DNA of 64,000 nt from Austropuccinia psidii (GCA_023105745.1 JALGQZ010000013.1:4933501-4997500); one strand, 5' to 3'. Numbered from the stretch's first letter, positions 1 to 12,590 are shown. Numbers and translations: made by a program. Notes: generated from the letters alone by a model not told the origin.

Positions 1-206
1 TGAAAATTAGGGTTTATGCTCAGCAACAACTTTGAGCAGGAATAACTCTGTTATCCTTTGTCCTATGATGGGACTTATATTATGGGAGGGAGGTGATTTT
101 CCTCTTTCCTTCAATACCTTTTGAGCTGATTTGTCTCAGTTCCATCTTTTGGTGGTATCTTGGCTATACCATTGATCTATGGTATTTGGCTGTCATGCTT
201 GTGCTC
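1..206 (-). repeat. LTR fragment, outer (host) LTR split by the 21-kb transposon
   Basis: The reverse complement of this stretch matches 47285-47493, so it is a copy of the same LTR family. The window begins in the middle of the LTR. The sequence breaks at the TGG at 207-209 and resumes at 21299-21318, where the LTR's own 5' end (TGTCAGCCTG read on the minus strand) is reached. The LTR is therefore older than the DNA transposon inserted in it. Confidence 0.85.
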
Positions 207-209
207 TGG
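207..209. repeat. Target-site duplication TGG (left)
   Basis: TGG here and TGG at 21296-21298 flank the terminal inverted repeats. In the uninterrupted LTR copy near 47277 (read on the minus strand) the same place reads CTCTGGTTTTGAG with one TGG only. Confidence 0.8.
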
Positions 210-251
210 CACCAGGGCAAATCTTGTGTCAATCGTCGGCGATTGACTTCA
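210..251 (+). repeat. Left terminal inverted repeat
   Basis: The 42 bases pair with 21254-21295 in inverted orientation with three mismatches. They contain an inner near-palindrome, CAATCGTCGGCGATTG, which could be a transposase recognition site (inference). Confidence 0.85.
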
Positions 252-897
252 CATCAAGCAAACCTCAAGCAGAATTAAAGTTGAGCTCACGTCAAGAGAA
301 AATCAAGCGAACGTTGAGAACATGTCACACTCTTGTCTTACACCAAATCCTGTGACATCCAATAATATTGGTTCCCCTGTGCCTTCAACCCAGATTCCTC
401 ACCACCTGATCATCCCGCAACCGTCTGACGATTGGTAAAAATTACACCAGACCCGCCTGTTTGCACACACACACATCAAAGAGGTCCTTCAGCCAGTCTT
501 GATGTAGGCGGGGGGCTTGACTTCACCAGATCATCCATGAAGTGTGCGTGTGCATGCGCGAGGAAAGGTGTGTTTGCGTGTGCATTGGCGTGTGCATGTG
601 CAGGTGCGTTTGCATGTGCGTGTGCGGGTGTGGGTACGCAACAGCCAATTGCGCTTCCAACATGATGATGGCGCAGTTAGAAATTTCGGATGCTGTGAAA
701 GGTGAGTGTGTGGGTCATTTGATCATTGGACTTGGCTTATTCACACTGTACCCAATGTCAAAATAATAAGTTCTTTGTGGGAATGTGAAATAATGGGCTT
801 TGCTTGTCACAATGGCATGTCTCTGTCACTAAATTTTGAGGAAGTTATTTCACTAGCAAAATTGCTAATGAATCTGAGAGATTTGCATTTTTGTAGA
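252..897. other. Left subterminal region without a gene
   Basis: I see no supported gene. From about 540 to 640 the strand is a degenerate (TG)n/(TGCG)n tract. The motif GAACGTTG near 280 recurs near the right end (about 21072), as subterminal repeats often do, but two copies are weak evidence. Confidence 0.5.
540..640 (+). repeat. GT-rich low-complexity tract
   Basis: Alternating TG/CG dinucleotides (GTGTGCGTGTGCATG and variants) run through this stretch. They produce cysteine/valine-rich and alanine/cysteine-rich open frames that are not genes. Confidence 0.8.
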
Positions 898-3800
898 CTA
901 AATTTCATGAAATAACGGCTTTATCATTACAAGCAGTCCACATGACAGAGCTTTGTTATCATACAATCCACAGTTACCTTTTATTTCTTCTTCTGATATA
1001 ATCAAGTGTCCATCATCAAAACCAGCAGTTTTATAAATATTGAGATGCGGCCAATCTGGTAAGAAATTCACATCAATCTTCAAAGTTTTGAAGATAAGAA
1101 AGTTATTGTTCAGTATGCTAGATGGCTCAGAGACTTTGAAAATGCTATTAATAACCCCAAAACGTCTTGAGTTGCCCCTCAGAAAACATATCACACTGTT
1201 GCTGACATTTTTGGATTCAGTTGAAAATATATTGCTCCCAATATTAATGTTTTAAACTGGAAAATACCAATGTGAGACAATCCTTGAAGTGGGAGGACTT
1301 GTGGATTGCACGGTATTGTCTAAGCTGATCCAATCAACCATTTCCCTTGTTGCATGAAAAGTCTGTAAGTACTCAACAAGGCAATCATAATTTTGTTGGT
1401 CATGGCGGGATGGTTTATTATATTTATGGTGATTGAACAGGGCAGGTGGCTGTGATGCAAAAAGCTGTTTTACTTCACATGGCACAGATGGCGATTTCAG
1501 GAGAATGGAAAGGTTGGAACATCAACAGATATGTTGAAGTAAGGTTTTATCTATATCATCTATTCAGAGTTGCAAAAAGTTAGTCTCATTCAGTTCAGGT
1601 GTTTAATCAAGGTGAATATATTGATGCTATTAATTGACGTACATATCTTGTTATTTGTTGTCATTTTTGCAAATACTCCAATCAAGCGCTCATAACCCCA
1701 TGTGACTGAGGCTTGTGCTGGGCCCCAACATTGGAAGAGTTCGGGAATATGATCAGCAAAATGATGATTTGGTTTACTTTTCTGTTTTGGGAACAGGAGT
1801 TGATTCGAAAGGTGGAATTTTTTCCAATGTTCAGAAAATGCAGTCGCATCATCTATTGAAACAGTCCAGCTTGTGGAAATGTTGATAGCACTAATCAAAT
1901 GGAATGTATTCTTGGCTAGTTCATTTGCAAGCTCTTCTGACTGACCCATTCTTCTTTTAGTGTTGGAAGATTGGTGTGCATCTAATGACATCCGTTGACT
2001 GAGCATTAGAAATGGAATATAGACCTTATATAAGAGAGCCCATTCAGCAGCTTTTAAGCTACCATAAGAGGGGGAACCCATGTTGCGAGGTACTCTTTTC
2101 CATGATGAGGGAATTATTGTCTCAGATATGATTTTTTGCAGAGGCTCCAGAGCCTCACCCTTGATCTGGTGATCACTCAGTGCAGTGATATCCAATTCAG
2201 AGGGGATTTCAGAAGTGGGGATGTAATCCGCATCAAATGAAGGAATCTCCGAAGAACCACTAGATGGATGTTCCGTGTGAGGGGTGGGCATTGGGAAGTA
2301 GTGGGGAGTGGCTCATTTATTATTTTTGCTGCGTCTCTTCTCAGGGAGCGGGCCTCTCTCAATGTGATTTTATCAAGAGAGCTGTTGGAGGTCTTGGAAT
2401 CTGAGTCTGAACTGTTGGTGTCATTGGATTTCCTGCAGGACCTGAAGTAAATTTTTGATTTCGACTCTGGAATGCACAATTTGAAAGTTGCATGATCCTT
2501 CAAAATTCCAAGTATTGAAATTATGCATTATGTCAAGATTAACCATTCTGGTTGCATCCCAATACGGAAGGTCTTCCAAAATTGAATATCACACTCCATA
2601 CTCAGAGAAAATTTCTTGTCTTTGTTGTGGGGTTGCCCGAAGCCATTTGGCAATGGTTGATTTATGACTTTGGTATGAGCGCGTGTAGTGAAATTGAGGA
2701 CCAATTTCTTCAATTTGAGCTTTGTGAATGGTGCAAAAATTACAAAAGTGGTTTCCTGAATGGGAAATAAATCCAGTAAGCTTGCACATGGCAACCACAT
2801 CTGCAATGGCTGTGAGGATGGCAACATGGATAAAGGATCCTGATGGACCTGTTGAGGTGGGTGCAAAATGGTAACCTTGCCATAGCTCTTTGAGCTTGTT
2901 GATGAGTGGCATTGATAGGTCATTCAATTGAAGCGCAGTTGGCTCCTTCAGACCAGGGATGATTCCTGCAACATAGACATTCTTGGGCTTCAATCTTTCA
3001 CTTGGGGGTAGATTAAGACAAATAAGCATGATAGGTCCAATGCTAGCCAACCGGGTTGACTTTCCATGTGCATTAAACCAGTCCACATATATGGAGAAGG
3101 CCAATGCACCAGGAATGGACATGAATGGGGGGTCATTGATATTTCTAGTGCCAGTGAAGCGTCTCCAGACCAATCCATCCCAGACGTCACATTTGGGGGA
3201 ACGTTCAGGAGTTTGGGATTGTTGATGTTGATGCAGAATTTCCATAATTCCAGCCCGCTGGAGGAATCTGGCAAGCCAATTTTTGAATGTTTGATAAATG
3301 AAATGTTTTTTTGGTATAAATTTTTGCTTCATGTTGGTTGTGTTTTGGGTGTGGGGTTCAGATGAATAGATGAATTTGCCTAACGATTGTGTGCAAGGGG
3401 GATCATGATCATTTGGGTCATTATGGCGTTGACAGTGGGGTTGGTCAGTTGTGACTGATTCAGTAAGGCCATTAAGAGAGAAACATTGAGGACAACATAT
3501 ATAGTTTTGAATCACTGGCTCCAATTGGAGATGTTCAAATATGGTACTCAGATCTTGAGGTATATGGAATGCAGGAGTGGGGGGACCAGCTGAGCTTGAG
3601 ATACTGGACTTGATCAGCAGGTTCAAGGTGGGGTTGAGTATGCATGAAGCCCTGCGGGGTAAATTATACCTTAATGATAGAATGGCAGATATTATCATTC
3701 CTAGGTCTTGTGGGGGAAGGGTTTGGCTGCCACTATATGGTTTCTGTGCAGTTGAATTGAGACCCGCTGGAGTTGAGAAAGTGCTTTGGGTCAATTGTGA

Positions 3801-4016
3801 ATAATCAGCTGGGAAGATTTGATCCAATTGAAGTTGTGGGCACCCAGATCCTGATGCAGAAGTAGGGATGTTTGGAAGAGATTTGGGTGCAATGGTTGAT
3901 TTGAGCTTTTGAATGTGCTGTTTATATTGAAAAGGTGTGAAAGCAACTCCGTGCCTATCACCCTCAGGGGAAGAGTGTGTTTGAGCTGAGCAGTGTTGAC
4001 AAATGCATATACGCAT
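898..4016 (-). pseudogene. CACTA-like (Tnp2-type) transposase, broken
   Basis: The start is ATG at 4014-4016, followed by a cysteine cluster (CICQHC). The N-terminal 475 codons include a typical Tnp2 stretch (PPFMSIPGALAFSIYVDWF, then LNLPPSERLKPKNVYVAGI) and a zinc-type cluster (HFCNFC). The frame then meets TGA at 2589-2591, exactly inside the family motif GVR-x-S...LPYWD...D-x-MHN. Behind it LPYWDATRMVNLDIMHN is still readable. One extra base near 2516-2520 and another shift near 2280-2300 break the frame again. The C-terminal part (PNHHFADHIPELFQ...YERLIG) follows, then an intron at 1560-1642 (donor GTACGT, branch-like ACTAAC, acceptor TAG), then TGA at 1522-1524 and TAA at 1252-1254 in the same frame. 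It should be the enzyme that moved the 210-21295 element. The family call is firm; the subgroup is not. Confidence 0.85.
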
Positions 4017-5001
4017 TGAGGAATAGAGGCGGGTTGTCTTTGTTGCAGGAATTGGGAGTACGGTTGGTTTGTGTATAAATATCTATGGCAGATGTAAAAG
4101 TGTTTAGGAGTCTTATGAATTGGAAAAAAAAGTGAGTGATTATTTATGAAGGGGGAGATGATTTGAGCGATCTGAGGATTTTATCGCATTTGTAATGGTG
4201 CATGAGCTGCCACAGATAAAGTGTAACATGTCTCATCTGGATGGCAGAATTGGTTAGGAGTTTAATTGGAGTAAAATGCCTTGCTGCTGAATTCTCAGAC
4301 ATATTCTAGTTTATTTACACATCGTGATAGTGCGGGTTTTACCACTGAGGGGGTTCCATTAGTGAAGTGTTACCATTGAATTGAGGGGATTAACATTTAA
4401 TCCATGTACGCTGGCACGCCATTGTACATGGTTTAAACCTTATTACAGACATAACAATATAACTCTATTACATAAGGGGTTGGAGTGCAGCTAAAGTCTT
4501 GGTATTTGGTTTGAGTGCGGCAGGCTTTTAATCGGTTGGAATGTGATTTGGATTGTCTTGCCTTTCTTGAAAAGGTGATGTCTCTTTTGTGGGTAAATCC
4601 TTCATGAATATACCCCTTTACAGATGTACAATGTTGTGGAATTTCAATGCATATATTGGCAGTTTGGATGATTCACAAAATGTGACAATGGGGAGGCAGA
4701 AATGTTACCAAATATTATTACTTATGGATGATGGGTCCCCTTTCAGATCAAGGAAATATCACATTATATGCTGGTAGGCCGTGCAGGGTGGTTTCCGACA
4801 AAAGCGGAGGAGCTCAAGAGGAGGCAGGGAGGATTCTCCTCAAAAGAGTCTTATTCGACTTCCACACAACACTTGGTTCCAACTATTCATAGAATTTCTC
4901 TATTCTAAATTTGAAAAAATCTCATCTCATATCCCTCTATTTTATCACAATACTGAACTGTTTTATCAAGTTAAAAATATTACTGTACTTTTTTGGCCCT
5001 T
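4017..5001. other. Divergent promoter region between transposase and the next gene
   Basis: There is no supported gene here. The two flanking genes diverge, so both promoters should lie here. CCATGTAC (4402-4409) and GTACATGG (4424-4431) form an inverted repeat around a 14-base spacer. The stretch before the plus-strand start is AT-rich (CTATTTTATC near 4940), but I cannot assign a TATA box with confidence. Confidence 0.45.
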
Positions 5002-7063
5002 ATGTCGTCTTCCAAGTCACATAAATCCCGTTCAGGTTCTGTTCATGACTCAGATAGTGAATCTAGCATAGAATATGTTCCAACACAATCACCATTGAGT
5101 CCCAACATTCCTCTCACAAACCCTATCGCATCCTCAATGAATGTATCAGGTCTTAACATTGATGTGGGAAATCCAAAGGCTCCAACTACCAGCACTTGGG
5201 CGATCCCAAATATTTCCGTCACTCCAATTCCCCCAAATCCCACTAATACACAAATGCATGTGTCTGAGGGGCCAGAAGGCACACCTCAAATCTCATCAAA
5301 CGCTAATCCCCAATCAAACTTTCCACATGAGTTCCTCCTTAATCCTGGTCGGAATCCAGTTGCATCCCAGGATCCCTTTGGACGAAGTAAACAGCCAACC
5401 CTCAATATTCCATCAGGATCTCAGGCTCATGTGGGTGATGAAAGGCGGCTTGATGGGGGGCGACGAAAAAGACCATTGGAAAATGTAACTTGGAGCGGTC
5501 TGTCGGAGGGAAATCCAGGATTGACGCTTAATTAAAGTAAGTCATTTGAATTTTGGAGTAGAAACCTTTTCACAATTTGATATGTTTGTTTCATGGGTTA
5601 GATATGGCACCTAAAGGCAAGTCAGTCCGATCTCAGGAGCCAGTTGAAGACTGTGAGGATGACCAGTCTTCATTAATGTTTTGATGTGTTAACCGATGAT
5701 TTTCATGGCAGGTGATGAACTTTATGCATCTTCACCTCTGGTCCATAAAGAGAAAGTCACTGGACGTCATCATCCATATGCCTCCAAACCAAGAACGGGT
5801 CATGCCAGTACATCAAGAGAAAGAATTGTGGATGATGAGGATGAGAACATGTCTCCGACTTGAAGTGAAAGAAATGATGAACCAAGGAGGGACAATTTCA
5901 CAGCGCATGAGCAAGGCACTCAATCAAATAGTGAGTTCACCCATCCTCAGCTGGGCCTTGCCCAGAGTATGCTTGAACAATCCAAGGTCAGACAGCAAAG
6001 GAACCAGGCCCGCAAAGCTCACAATGTGGAGAAACGTGCAAGCCAGAAGGAGCAACAAAAATGGCTGAAGGCATAACTTCCCGAGAATGTCCATGGAATG
6101 AGATCAGCAGTACACGCCCATTGCATGTTCCTGCTCAAAGTTAGGGATAAGGATTTTTCCTCACTGCCAGCACCACCCAGCACAGAAGAGCGTGAAATTG
6201 CAATTCAAGTGGCTGGTCATCTCGGTTATGTCCCCAAGGATGTTTTCAATGAGCCATCAACACAGGTTCAGTCTCAGGGTTTCCAAAGCTACTGCGAAAA
6301 TGAGCTCCAAAAGCTAGGACTTAAGCAATTCACTTGGGACTGGGAGAGCTAATGGCAACATCCGTTCAATGAGCTGATGTCTATGGTGTTTTACCGTACA
6401 TTCTGTTTCGCACTTGTCAGCACCAAGTATCATCAATACTGTTAGAACAAGGATCATAACAACTATGGGGTCGTGGTGGCTTTAATGGAGCGATATTTCA
6501 CTTATTTGAAAAGAGAATGGAAGTCTATTCAAAAGGATGCAGAGTATTTGGTAAAAAAGAAGGAGAATCAAAATCTCGCAAAGATTTGTCAAAGGGTTAG
6601 CTACTGTATCTCTTCTTCATTGTGGACAAAGTCTGATGATTATCTACTTGATTATGTGCAGACCTGTGAGTGCCATCATGAATGGTGTGATACGGCTAAA
6701 TTTCCCATTCTAGCATCACAATTCAATGACCCTTGAGTATTCTCAGATACTGAGGAGGTACTGGAAAATGGCCGTCAAGTTTACTGCAAAGTGGGATTAT
6801 GCTGGCACTCCCAGTTATTTAATGAATTGGTATTGAAAATGGATAGAGACATAGAGTTTTGTAATCAGATTAAAAAAAAGGGTAAAAAAACTACTGATAG
6901 ATTGCCAGAATTACAATTGACAGATGATGGTGATATTCCGGAAGGCCTATCATTTTAGGTATTTGATCAAGATTGGCTCAAGGGATGGAGTAAGATGCAG
7001 ACTATTGCCCTCAAAATACTTGACATGCCAGTTATTAGGCCGAATGGTGATGCTCTTCAATAA
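5002..7063 (+). pseudogene. Unrecognised transposon-borne gene, broken by stops
   Basis: ATG at 5002 opens a Ser/Pro-rich, probably disordered N-terminus (MSSSKSHKSRSGS...) with a basic stretch (GGRRKRP). A likely intron runs from GTAAGT at 5537 to the acceptor at about 5603 (TTAG before ATATGG). From the acceptor at 5711 one frame (codons from 5714) stays readable to 7060 but has TGA 5861, TAA 6074, TAA 6350, TAG 6443, TGA 6734 and TAG 6956. The readable protein has a charged helical segment (EQSKVRQQRNQARKAHNVEK), a conserved-looking block (LMERYFTYLKREWKSI) and a Cys/His motif (CECHHEWC). I do not recognise the family. It lies head-to-head with the transposase and tail-to-tail with the SNF2 gene, as a partner gene of the transposon would. 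All the stops could come from CGA, CAG or CAA. Confidence 0.55.
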
Positions 7064-7364
7064 CTTAGTAATACAAATGTATAGCACATTTACAAATGAA
7101 AATCTTGTGAAATATTTGTGCAGGCAACTTGCTAAATATGTTAGAATGTAGACAATATGAATTGGAATTTATCACCGTCTCCCTTAGAAATAAGATTCTA
7201 TTGCTCATTTTCATTGAGGAAATATTGAAGAAGTTCGATCCAGCTCATGGTGTTCATAATTGTGGACCTGTGCCAGGGTCAACAGGAGTTATCAGCTTTG
7301 TCAAACACAAATTATATAATATCAGTAAGGCTCACGCAGTTAATGATTTTTTCTTTTCTTGGAC

Positions 7365-9743
7365 CTATTGGTGATTGGAATATGGCATTCCCATAAGGAA
7401 GGATTTCAGAATAGTAATACAATCAAGGTGAAAGATGAGCTTGAAAGGTACCTTCTGCATGTTGACCTCAACTGAATGAGGAGTGATATAGTGGATGACC
7501 TGTACAGGTTGTTGTTGGCCAATATGATGTAGTCAATCAACAGCCTAAGCCTCAATGGCTGGGTTCCAATTGGGCTCCTGGAAATGTGGATGTCCGGGTC
7601 CGAAAATCAGGGGTGAATTTTGGGGGGCCCCTCACCATTAAATAGACTATATTAGCACAAGTTATATTGAGGCCAGTTTCAGCCGCGGCAATTGATGCAA
7701 TGAGTACTTCACATTCAGGATTATTGAAGAAACTCTCAAGCGCCTTCTCCTGCGCTCATGGTGTAATTGTTCCATCAATTCGTGATGAAAGGATAGATAG
7801 ATGGTCAAGAGCAATACCAATTCTACAATATAAAAAAGTCAGATTGAGTCACTTGGTAATGGATGCAAATTAGAATCAATGCACAAATCTAGAAACTGGG
7901 TCCATTGGGTATAAACCACCGATTTGGTTGGACCACACCTTGTTTGTTTGTTCTTCATTAAGCTTTGTAGGAGGTGTGCAATTTTACTACTCATCATGCA
8001 TGTTTCCACATCCACAATAGCTCGTGTGATTGTTGGGGAGTTATTTTGAGTGCTCCTGCCCTCGGGCCTTCCAAATCCGCCTCCGCAATTGTGTTAAGCA
8101 TGATGTGATGGTTACAACATATTCACAGCTTATTAATATTTCTGAAAGACTTTCCTGGTCCTTTGCTTTTGGATGATAGGAATTTGTCATATAATGTGGA
8201 ATATTCTTGCTGCATGGTTGGGTTGAGTGGGAGCAGCTCATAATGATGGCTAATAGTGGGGATGGATTTGAGATGTGTGGTTTTGGTTTGGCGCAAACTT
8301 AAATGCCGCAATGCCAAATGCAAAATATCATTGCAACCTTTGGAAAGACTACTCAGGATGAATGGTGACCAGTTATCTTGATCGGTGCTCTGGGGTTGAG
8401 TGATGAATGATATTATGCCCAAAAGGTCATAAATGGTGTTGTGAATAGGTGTGCCCATTAAGCATATTCGACGGGATGAAAGGAGGCTATTAATGGCACG
8501 GTGAGTGGCAGTGTATTGAGAGCGAATATAGCTATAAGATGGGGCAATGATTATTGGATATAAAAGGTAATTTGACTCATTTAAGCTCAGACACTCACTG
8601 TGCTTCATCCAAAATTATACGATGCCAATTGATTTGAAAAATGAATGATGTAGAGGTATTGGTTTGCTTAAATTCTTGGGTGATAGTATTGTAAGAAGTG
8701 ATGATGATATCATATTTTAAGATTTCGGCCTCGGATAATGAGTAACAAGTGGGACCATGGTAGATTTTAGCATGCTTGGATATTTCTGATTGCCAGTTGG
8801 TAATTAAGCGAGGGGGGCAGATGATCATCGTGGGCGTGGAGCGATGGGGGTTTGCAATCATCCGCTCCTTGGAGGTACCAATTAGAGCAATGGCCTGAAT
8901 GGTTTTACCTAATCCCATATCATCCGCGAGCAGTCCTCCAAGAGGGGTATTGGTCGAAAGGGATTCAAATGAGCTAACGACCTTGTTTATAATGATGTGC
9001 CTGGCATTAAAAGTGGATCCTGGGGGTGAGGTGGCCCAAAGGTTACAGGCTGATTGTCCATTGGGGATTTCTTGATCCCAGAGAATAGCTAGTCCGGTCT
9101 TTTGAAGAGGGAGGAGGGGGGTTTGAAGAATGGCATGGGGCGGGGTCATCATGGGGAGGTCTGATCCACTGGGTAATTGTATCAGTTTTTGCTTGGAAAT
9201 CAATGATGAAACAGCAGGATATGAAGCAGGCGTCGAGTTTGAAGCGGGAAATGTCGGAGTAAAGAGTTGACATTGACAATGAGTATTACAGTCATATTCT
9301 TTGGGCATTTTAAGCTTGAAATATTGTGTTCGAAAGCTTTCCATTATGAATAGAATGTTTGGATACCATATGAAGAACATAAATGCTAGATTTGGTTTCT
9401 AAGATGAGGAGGGATCATTTGCATCAGTCATAAATACTCCCTCAACAAATAATATTTGAGTAGGATTGTATTGGCAATTTTCAATCCATGCCCCACCAGG
9501 ACCACAGTGCATGAACGTTTTTGGTGCCCCAAGGAATGGTATCAACGTTTGGGAAAGTGTTCCTGGGAGAGAGCCAATAGCACGCTGGTTATTGGGGAGA
9601 TATACGAATATGTTGTGTTGATTGTGCCATAGGATAATCCAAGAACCTAAGTGGGAATTCTCAGGCTTTAAGGTTATATCACTATTTATTTGAATACGAA
9701 TATTAATCATTCCAATGCAAAGTGGTTGTGAAGGGGTTGACAT
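7365..9743 (-). pseudogene. SNF2-family DNA helicase (ULS1/RAD5-like), broken
   Basis: This is an ATP-driven chromatin-remodelling type helicase. Exon 1 (8599-9743, ATG at 9743) holds the Walker A motif GLLADDMGLGKT at about residue 268. The DEAH box is made only by splicing: exon 1 ends DEA+CA, intron 8532-8598 has GTGAGT...TAG, and exon 2 supplies the third base of H. Exon 2 (7885-8531) has LMGTPIHNTIYDLLGIISF (motif III). Intron 7823-7884, exon 3 (7636-7822; VVYTQWTQFLDL before it, then RIDG and IAAAETGLN), intron 7578-7635 and exon 4 (7365-7577; WNPAIE then HIGQ) complete helicase C. Lesions are TAG 9399, TGA 8123, TGA 7756, TAG 7545, TGA 7533 and one missing base near 8030. The last two stops sit at the Q and R of the QA-x-DR motif. 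The family call is certain; the closest subgroup is less so. Confidence 0.9.
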
Positions 9744-10246
9744 GATGGCTATTTTAAATTATTTGGGGACAGTTGGGAATTATATGAGTGGGAAGGGTTA
9801 GCTAAAGGGAATGAAGAGGAATAAGTGCAGGTGGGAAACTTATATGAGTGGCAGCAACGGGCCCAAAGGGGGATGGCCTGTGGTTATGTGCATGGTCATT
9901 TGGAACATCGGCCTCTTGGGCTCATAATTTTCATATCCGATTTGGGGCATATATCAAGGCAAGGTGGCAAGAATGTCGGTGCACCAATATGACTGCTGGA
10001 TCTGTAGAAAGTTACGAAAGCTTTGGTGGAACAAGGTTGACATTAGCATATCCAAAACTGGGTGGGTTGTAGCAACTTATTATAAAGGGGCATTTTAGAG
10101 GCATGCGGCCATGTTTGCTGGTGTGACAGCAAACAATGAGCGTATCTTCCACAGGTTAATCGTCGGACAGGGACCTAGAGGGCAACGTTGATGGTTTCAA
10201 AGGGCAATCTCACTGTGGGGATGTTTGTGTGTTGGCGGGTGAGATA

Positions 10247-10270
10247 TGTTCGGTGGCGTGCCACCGAACA
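10247..10270. repeat. Perfect palindrome with 11-bp arms
   Basis: The arms TGTTCGGTGGC and GCCACCGAACA flank a GT spacer. The symmetry fits a dimeric protein-binding site or a hairpin. No function is shown. Confidence 0.6.
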
Positions 10271-11151
10271 AGAGCTTGGTTTTGCCTGAATTTTTTTGCT
10301 GACTGATGCGCACTGGGATTCCAGGGGGGAATGTGTGGCATGATCCAAGGGGGCGCCGGCCTTGAGCCGTGGTCCACATATACATTCACCCCTATTGCGT
10401 TTGAGGCGGGTACTAAACCACCAAGATTGACATCAGGGTCTTTGCCTCACGTGTGTATGAAAGTCCGGCAAAGGAGGCCACCCGCCCAAGGGATTTTTTG
10501 GCTGCAAGCCAGGCGCCACAACTTGCGCAGGGCACTTGAGAACGTGCAGAAAATGAACCGGAGTGGGAGATCCCCACACAATCATAGGCCGGGATTATTC
10601 TAATGCGGATGAGGCTGAAGCAAATCCACACTGATTGGCCTCAGGTTTCCATGCGCGAGCGGGTGAGCATCTGCAGTCATGCTGACCACCCAACCAAGAA
10701 AATAGCCGATTGGAAGACTGGCAGTAAATTGTCTTCCAGGCATGTGAAAGGTGAAAGTTGCCTGCGTATGACCCGTCGGGTGGTGCATATGAGAAAGAAT
10801 GTGGCTGCCCGCCAATGAGCACGCGTGGCCAGTCAAAGTTTGCCCCAATATCACCCACTTACATTAACTTGGATTACACGCGCATCTGTGCCATAGTTAG
10901 GCAGAGCTGTCCAACAAGGTGCATCAAAGGGATGCAGTTGAGATATATGACTCGATGGCTTGACGTGATTGCATGTTAAATAGTTGAACAGCTTTTGCTC
11001 TGCCCCGCATCATACATTTACAAAGGTGTACTGCGTACTACAGTGTTGGCTGTACAGATTAGGAATGTGTAATACAATTTCAGCCTGCATGCATATAGCC
11101 AATGGGTATCCACCTTCCAATTGTTTGCATATATGTAGCTCATGTGCCACA

Positions 11152-11591
11152 TGCTCAGCATTGTGTTTCACCCGCTTTGCACACGCAAGCTGAGCATGTC
11201 ATGGTCAAAAGGACCGTGTGGAAGTGCTCAGTCAAGCCATGGTCCGGACCATTTTTGCAATAGTTCATTGTAAGGCTCAGTTTGGAGCACTTCACCAAAG
11301 CGTGTGAAATGCTGCACCTGGCTGAAATGTCATCCGATGCTGTGCCAAATGCTCAGATTGTGTGCTTACAAAAATGACCTAGAAATTGCTCAGCATGGTG
11401 CATTTGATATTGTTATATCAATAGTTCAATAACTGTGGAATTAAAATGTTCAGCCACTGAGCATTTCAATTATGACCCAAAAGCAAACCTGAGCAATGGG
11501 TCGAGCCAAGATTACGCTGTATTCACTTGTCATACAGCCGCCCGACCCTTTGTTCAAACACTATCACCCAGCCATAAGGCCGGTATGCTCA
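11152..11591. promoter_or_regulatory. Cluster of eight TGAGCA/TGCTCA hexamers
   Basis: Copies lie at 11152, 11191, 11225, 11350, 11387, 11458, 11490 and 11586 in both orientations. By chance a hexamer read on both strands should appear about 0.2 times in 440 bases. The cluster is upstream of the TATA box at 12164 and could bind a transposon-encoded or host factor (inference). Confidence 0.4.
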
Positions 11592-11669
11592 CCGCAGTCA
11601 CCTGTGACCAAATGCACCACGTGCATTTCTGCATGGGGCACATGTGCATTGCACCCACCATGCAGATTC

Positions 11670-12140
11670 AACGAAGGCCTCACGACCACCCTCCTGGGTG
11701 ATCGGGTGGCTATTTAAGGAAACAAAGGGGATTTTACTGAGCTGGATAATTTAATCAATTGCAATACTCAGCCAGAAACCCATTGTTCTTCTGCCTCACG
11801 CGAGCATTTCCCTTCTCAGTTGCAGCACTGGCTGCAACTGAGCTTCAATTGTGGGCCTCACGACCACCCTCCTGGGTGATCGGGTGGCTATTTAAGGAAA
11901 CAAAGGGGATTTGACTGAACTTGACAATTCGATCAATAGCAATACTCAGCCAGAACCCCATTGTTCTTCTGCCTCATGCCAAAATTGAAGCTCAGTTGCA
12001 GCATTTGCTGCGACTGAGCTTCCATTTTGCCCACACGCCTTGAAGCTGAGCCTTTGTTGGGTGCTGCAACTGCTGCGACTGAGCTTCAATTTTGCCCACA
12101 CGCCTTGAATCTGAGCCTTTGTTGGGTGCTGCAACTGCTG
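11670..12140 (+). repeat. Tandem duplications upstream of the plus-strand gene
   Basis: A block of about 125 bases (from GGCCTCACGACCACCCTCC, about 11675-11797) is repeated at about 11853-11978 with few changes. A shorter unit of about 65 bases (GACTGAGCTTCNATTTTGCC...) is repeated at about 12015-12075 and 12080-12140. CTGAGCTTC and its complement recur through the stretch. Confidence 0.75.
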
Positions 12141-12163
12141 CGTTTGTCTCAGCTTCACCATGG

Positions 12164-12170
12164 TATAAAA
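12164..12170 (+). promoter_or_regulatory. TATA box of the four-exon gene
   Basis: TATAAAA stands directly downstream of the tandem repeats and upstream of a CT-rich stretch (from about 12190), a common layout around fungal transcription starts. Confidence 0.5.
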
Positions 12171-12590
12171 GACCATCTTCACACAACAAGCCCTTCACTT
12201 TTTTTCTCACCCGCTCCAATTTTCCAGATCACCCACTGTTCTCCTTCTTGTGCGTATTCCCCCTCGTCTTCCTGGCTTTCCGGTCTTTTGTTTCGCACTT
12301 GACTAACCCCACTCCCCTTCCTTCTTTCTTTTTGTTTTTCCTGCTGATCATTTCAGAACCCCACTTCTATCTACTTTGTGCGTTTCCTCCAATTAAACTT
12401 TTGTCAACATTATGATCCGATATTAAAAATTTTCTTTCTTCACAACTCTCTTCTAGACTTTTAAAAACCTCCGACTAGAGCATCCTTATTTCATTTCCGT
12501 TTTACAATTATAAATCATCGTACGCCTTCATTTTCTTTCTTGATTGTTTACTTTGTATGCAGTTACTAACCTCAATTGTTTTGTTTTTAG

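Larger units (their letters stand above)
9744..12163. other. Long intergenic region between SNF2 and the next plus-strand gene
   Basis: I find no supported gene in this stretch of about 2.4 kb; the open frames in it lack family signals and overlap on both strands. It lies between two divergently transcribed genes and holds a 24-bp palindrome (10247-10270), a cluster of TGAGCA/TGCTCA hexamers (11152-11591) and tandem duplications (about 11670-12140). It is GC-richer than the retroelement part of the window. Confidence 0.55.

Noticed and set aside
540..766. Cys/Val-rich ORFs
   Set aside because: They are caused by the GT-rich low-complexity tract.
9848..11717. Several ORFs of 60-90 codons upstream of SNF2 and the four-exon gene
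   Set aside because: They overlap on both strands, with no family signal and no consistent introns; I treat the region as regulatory.
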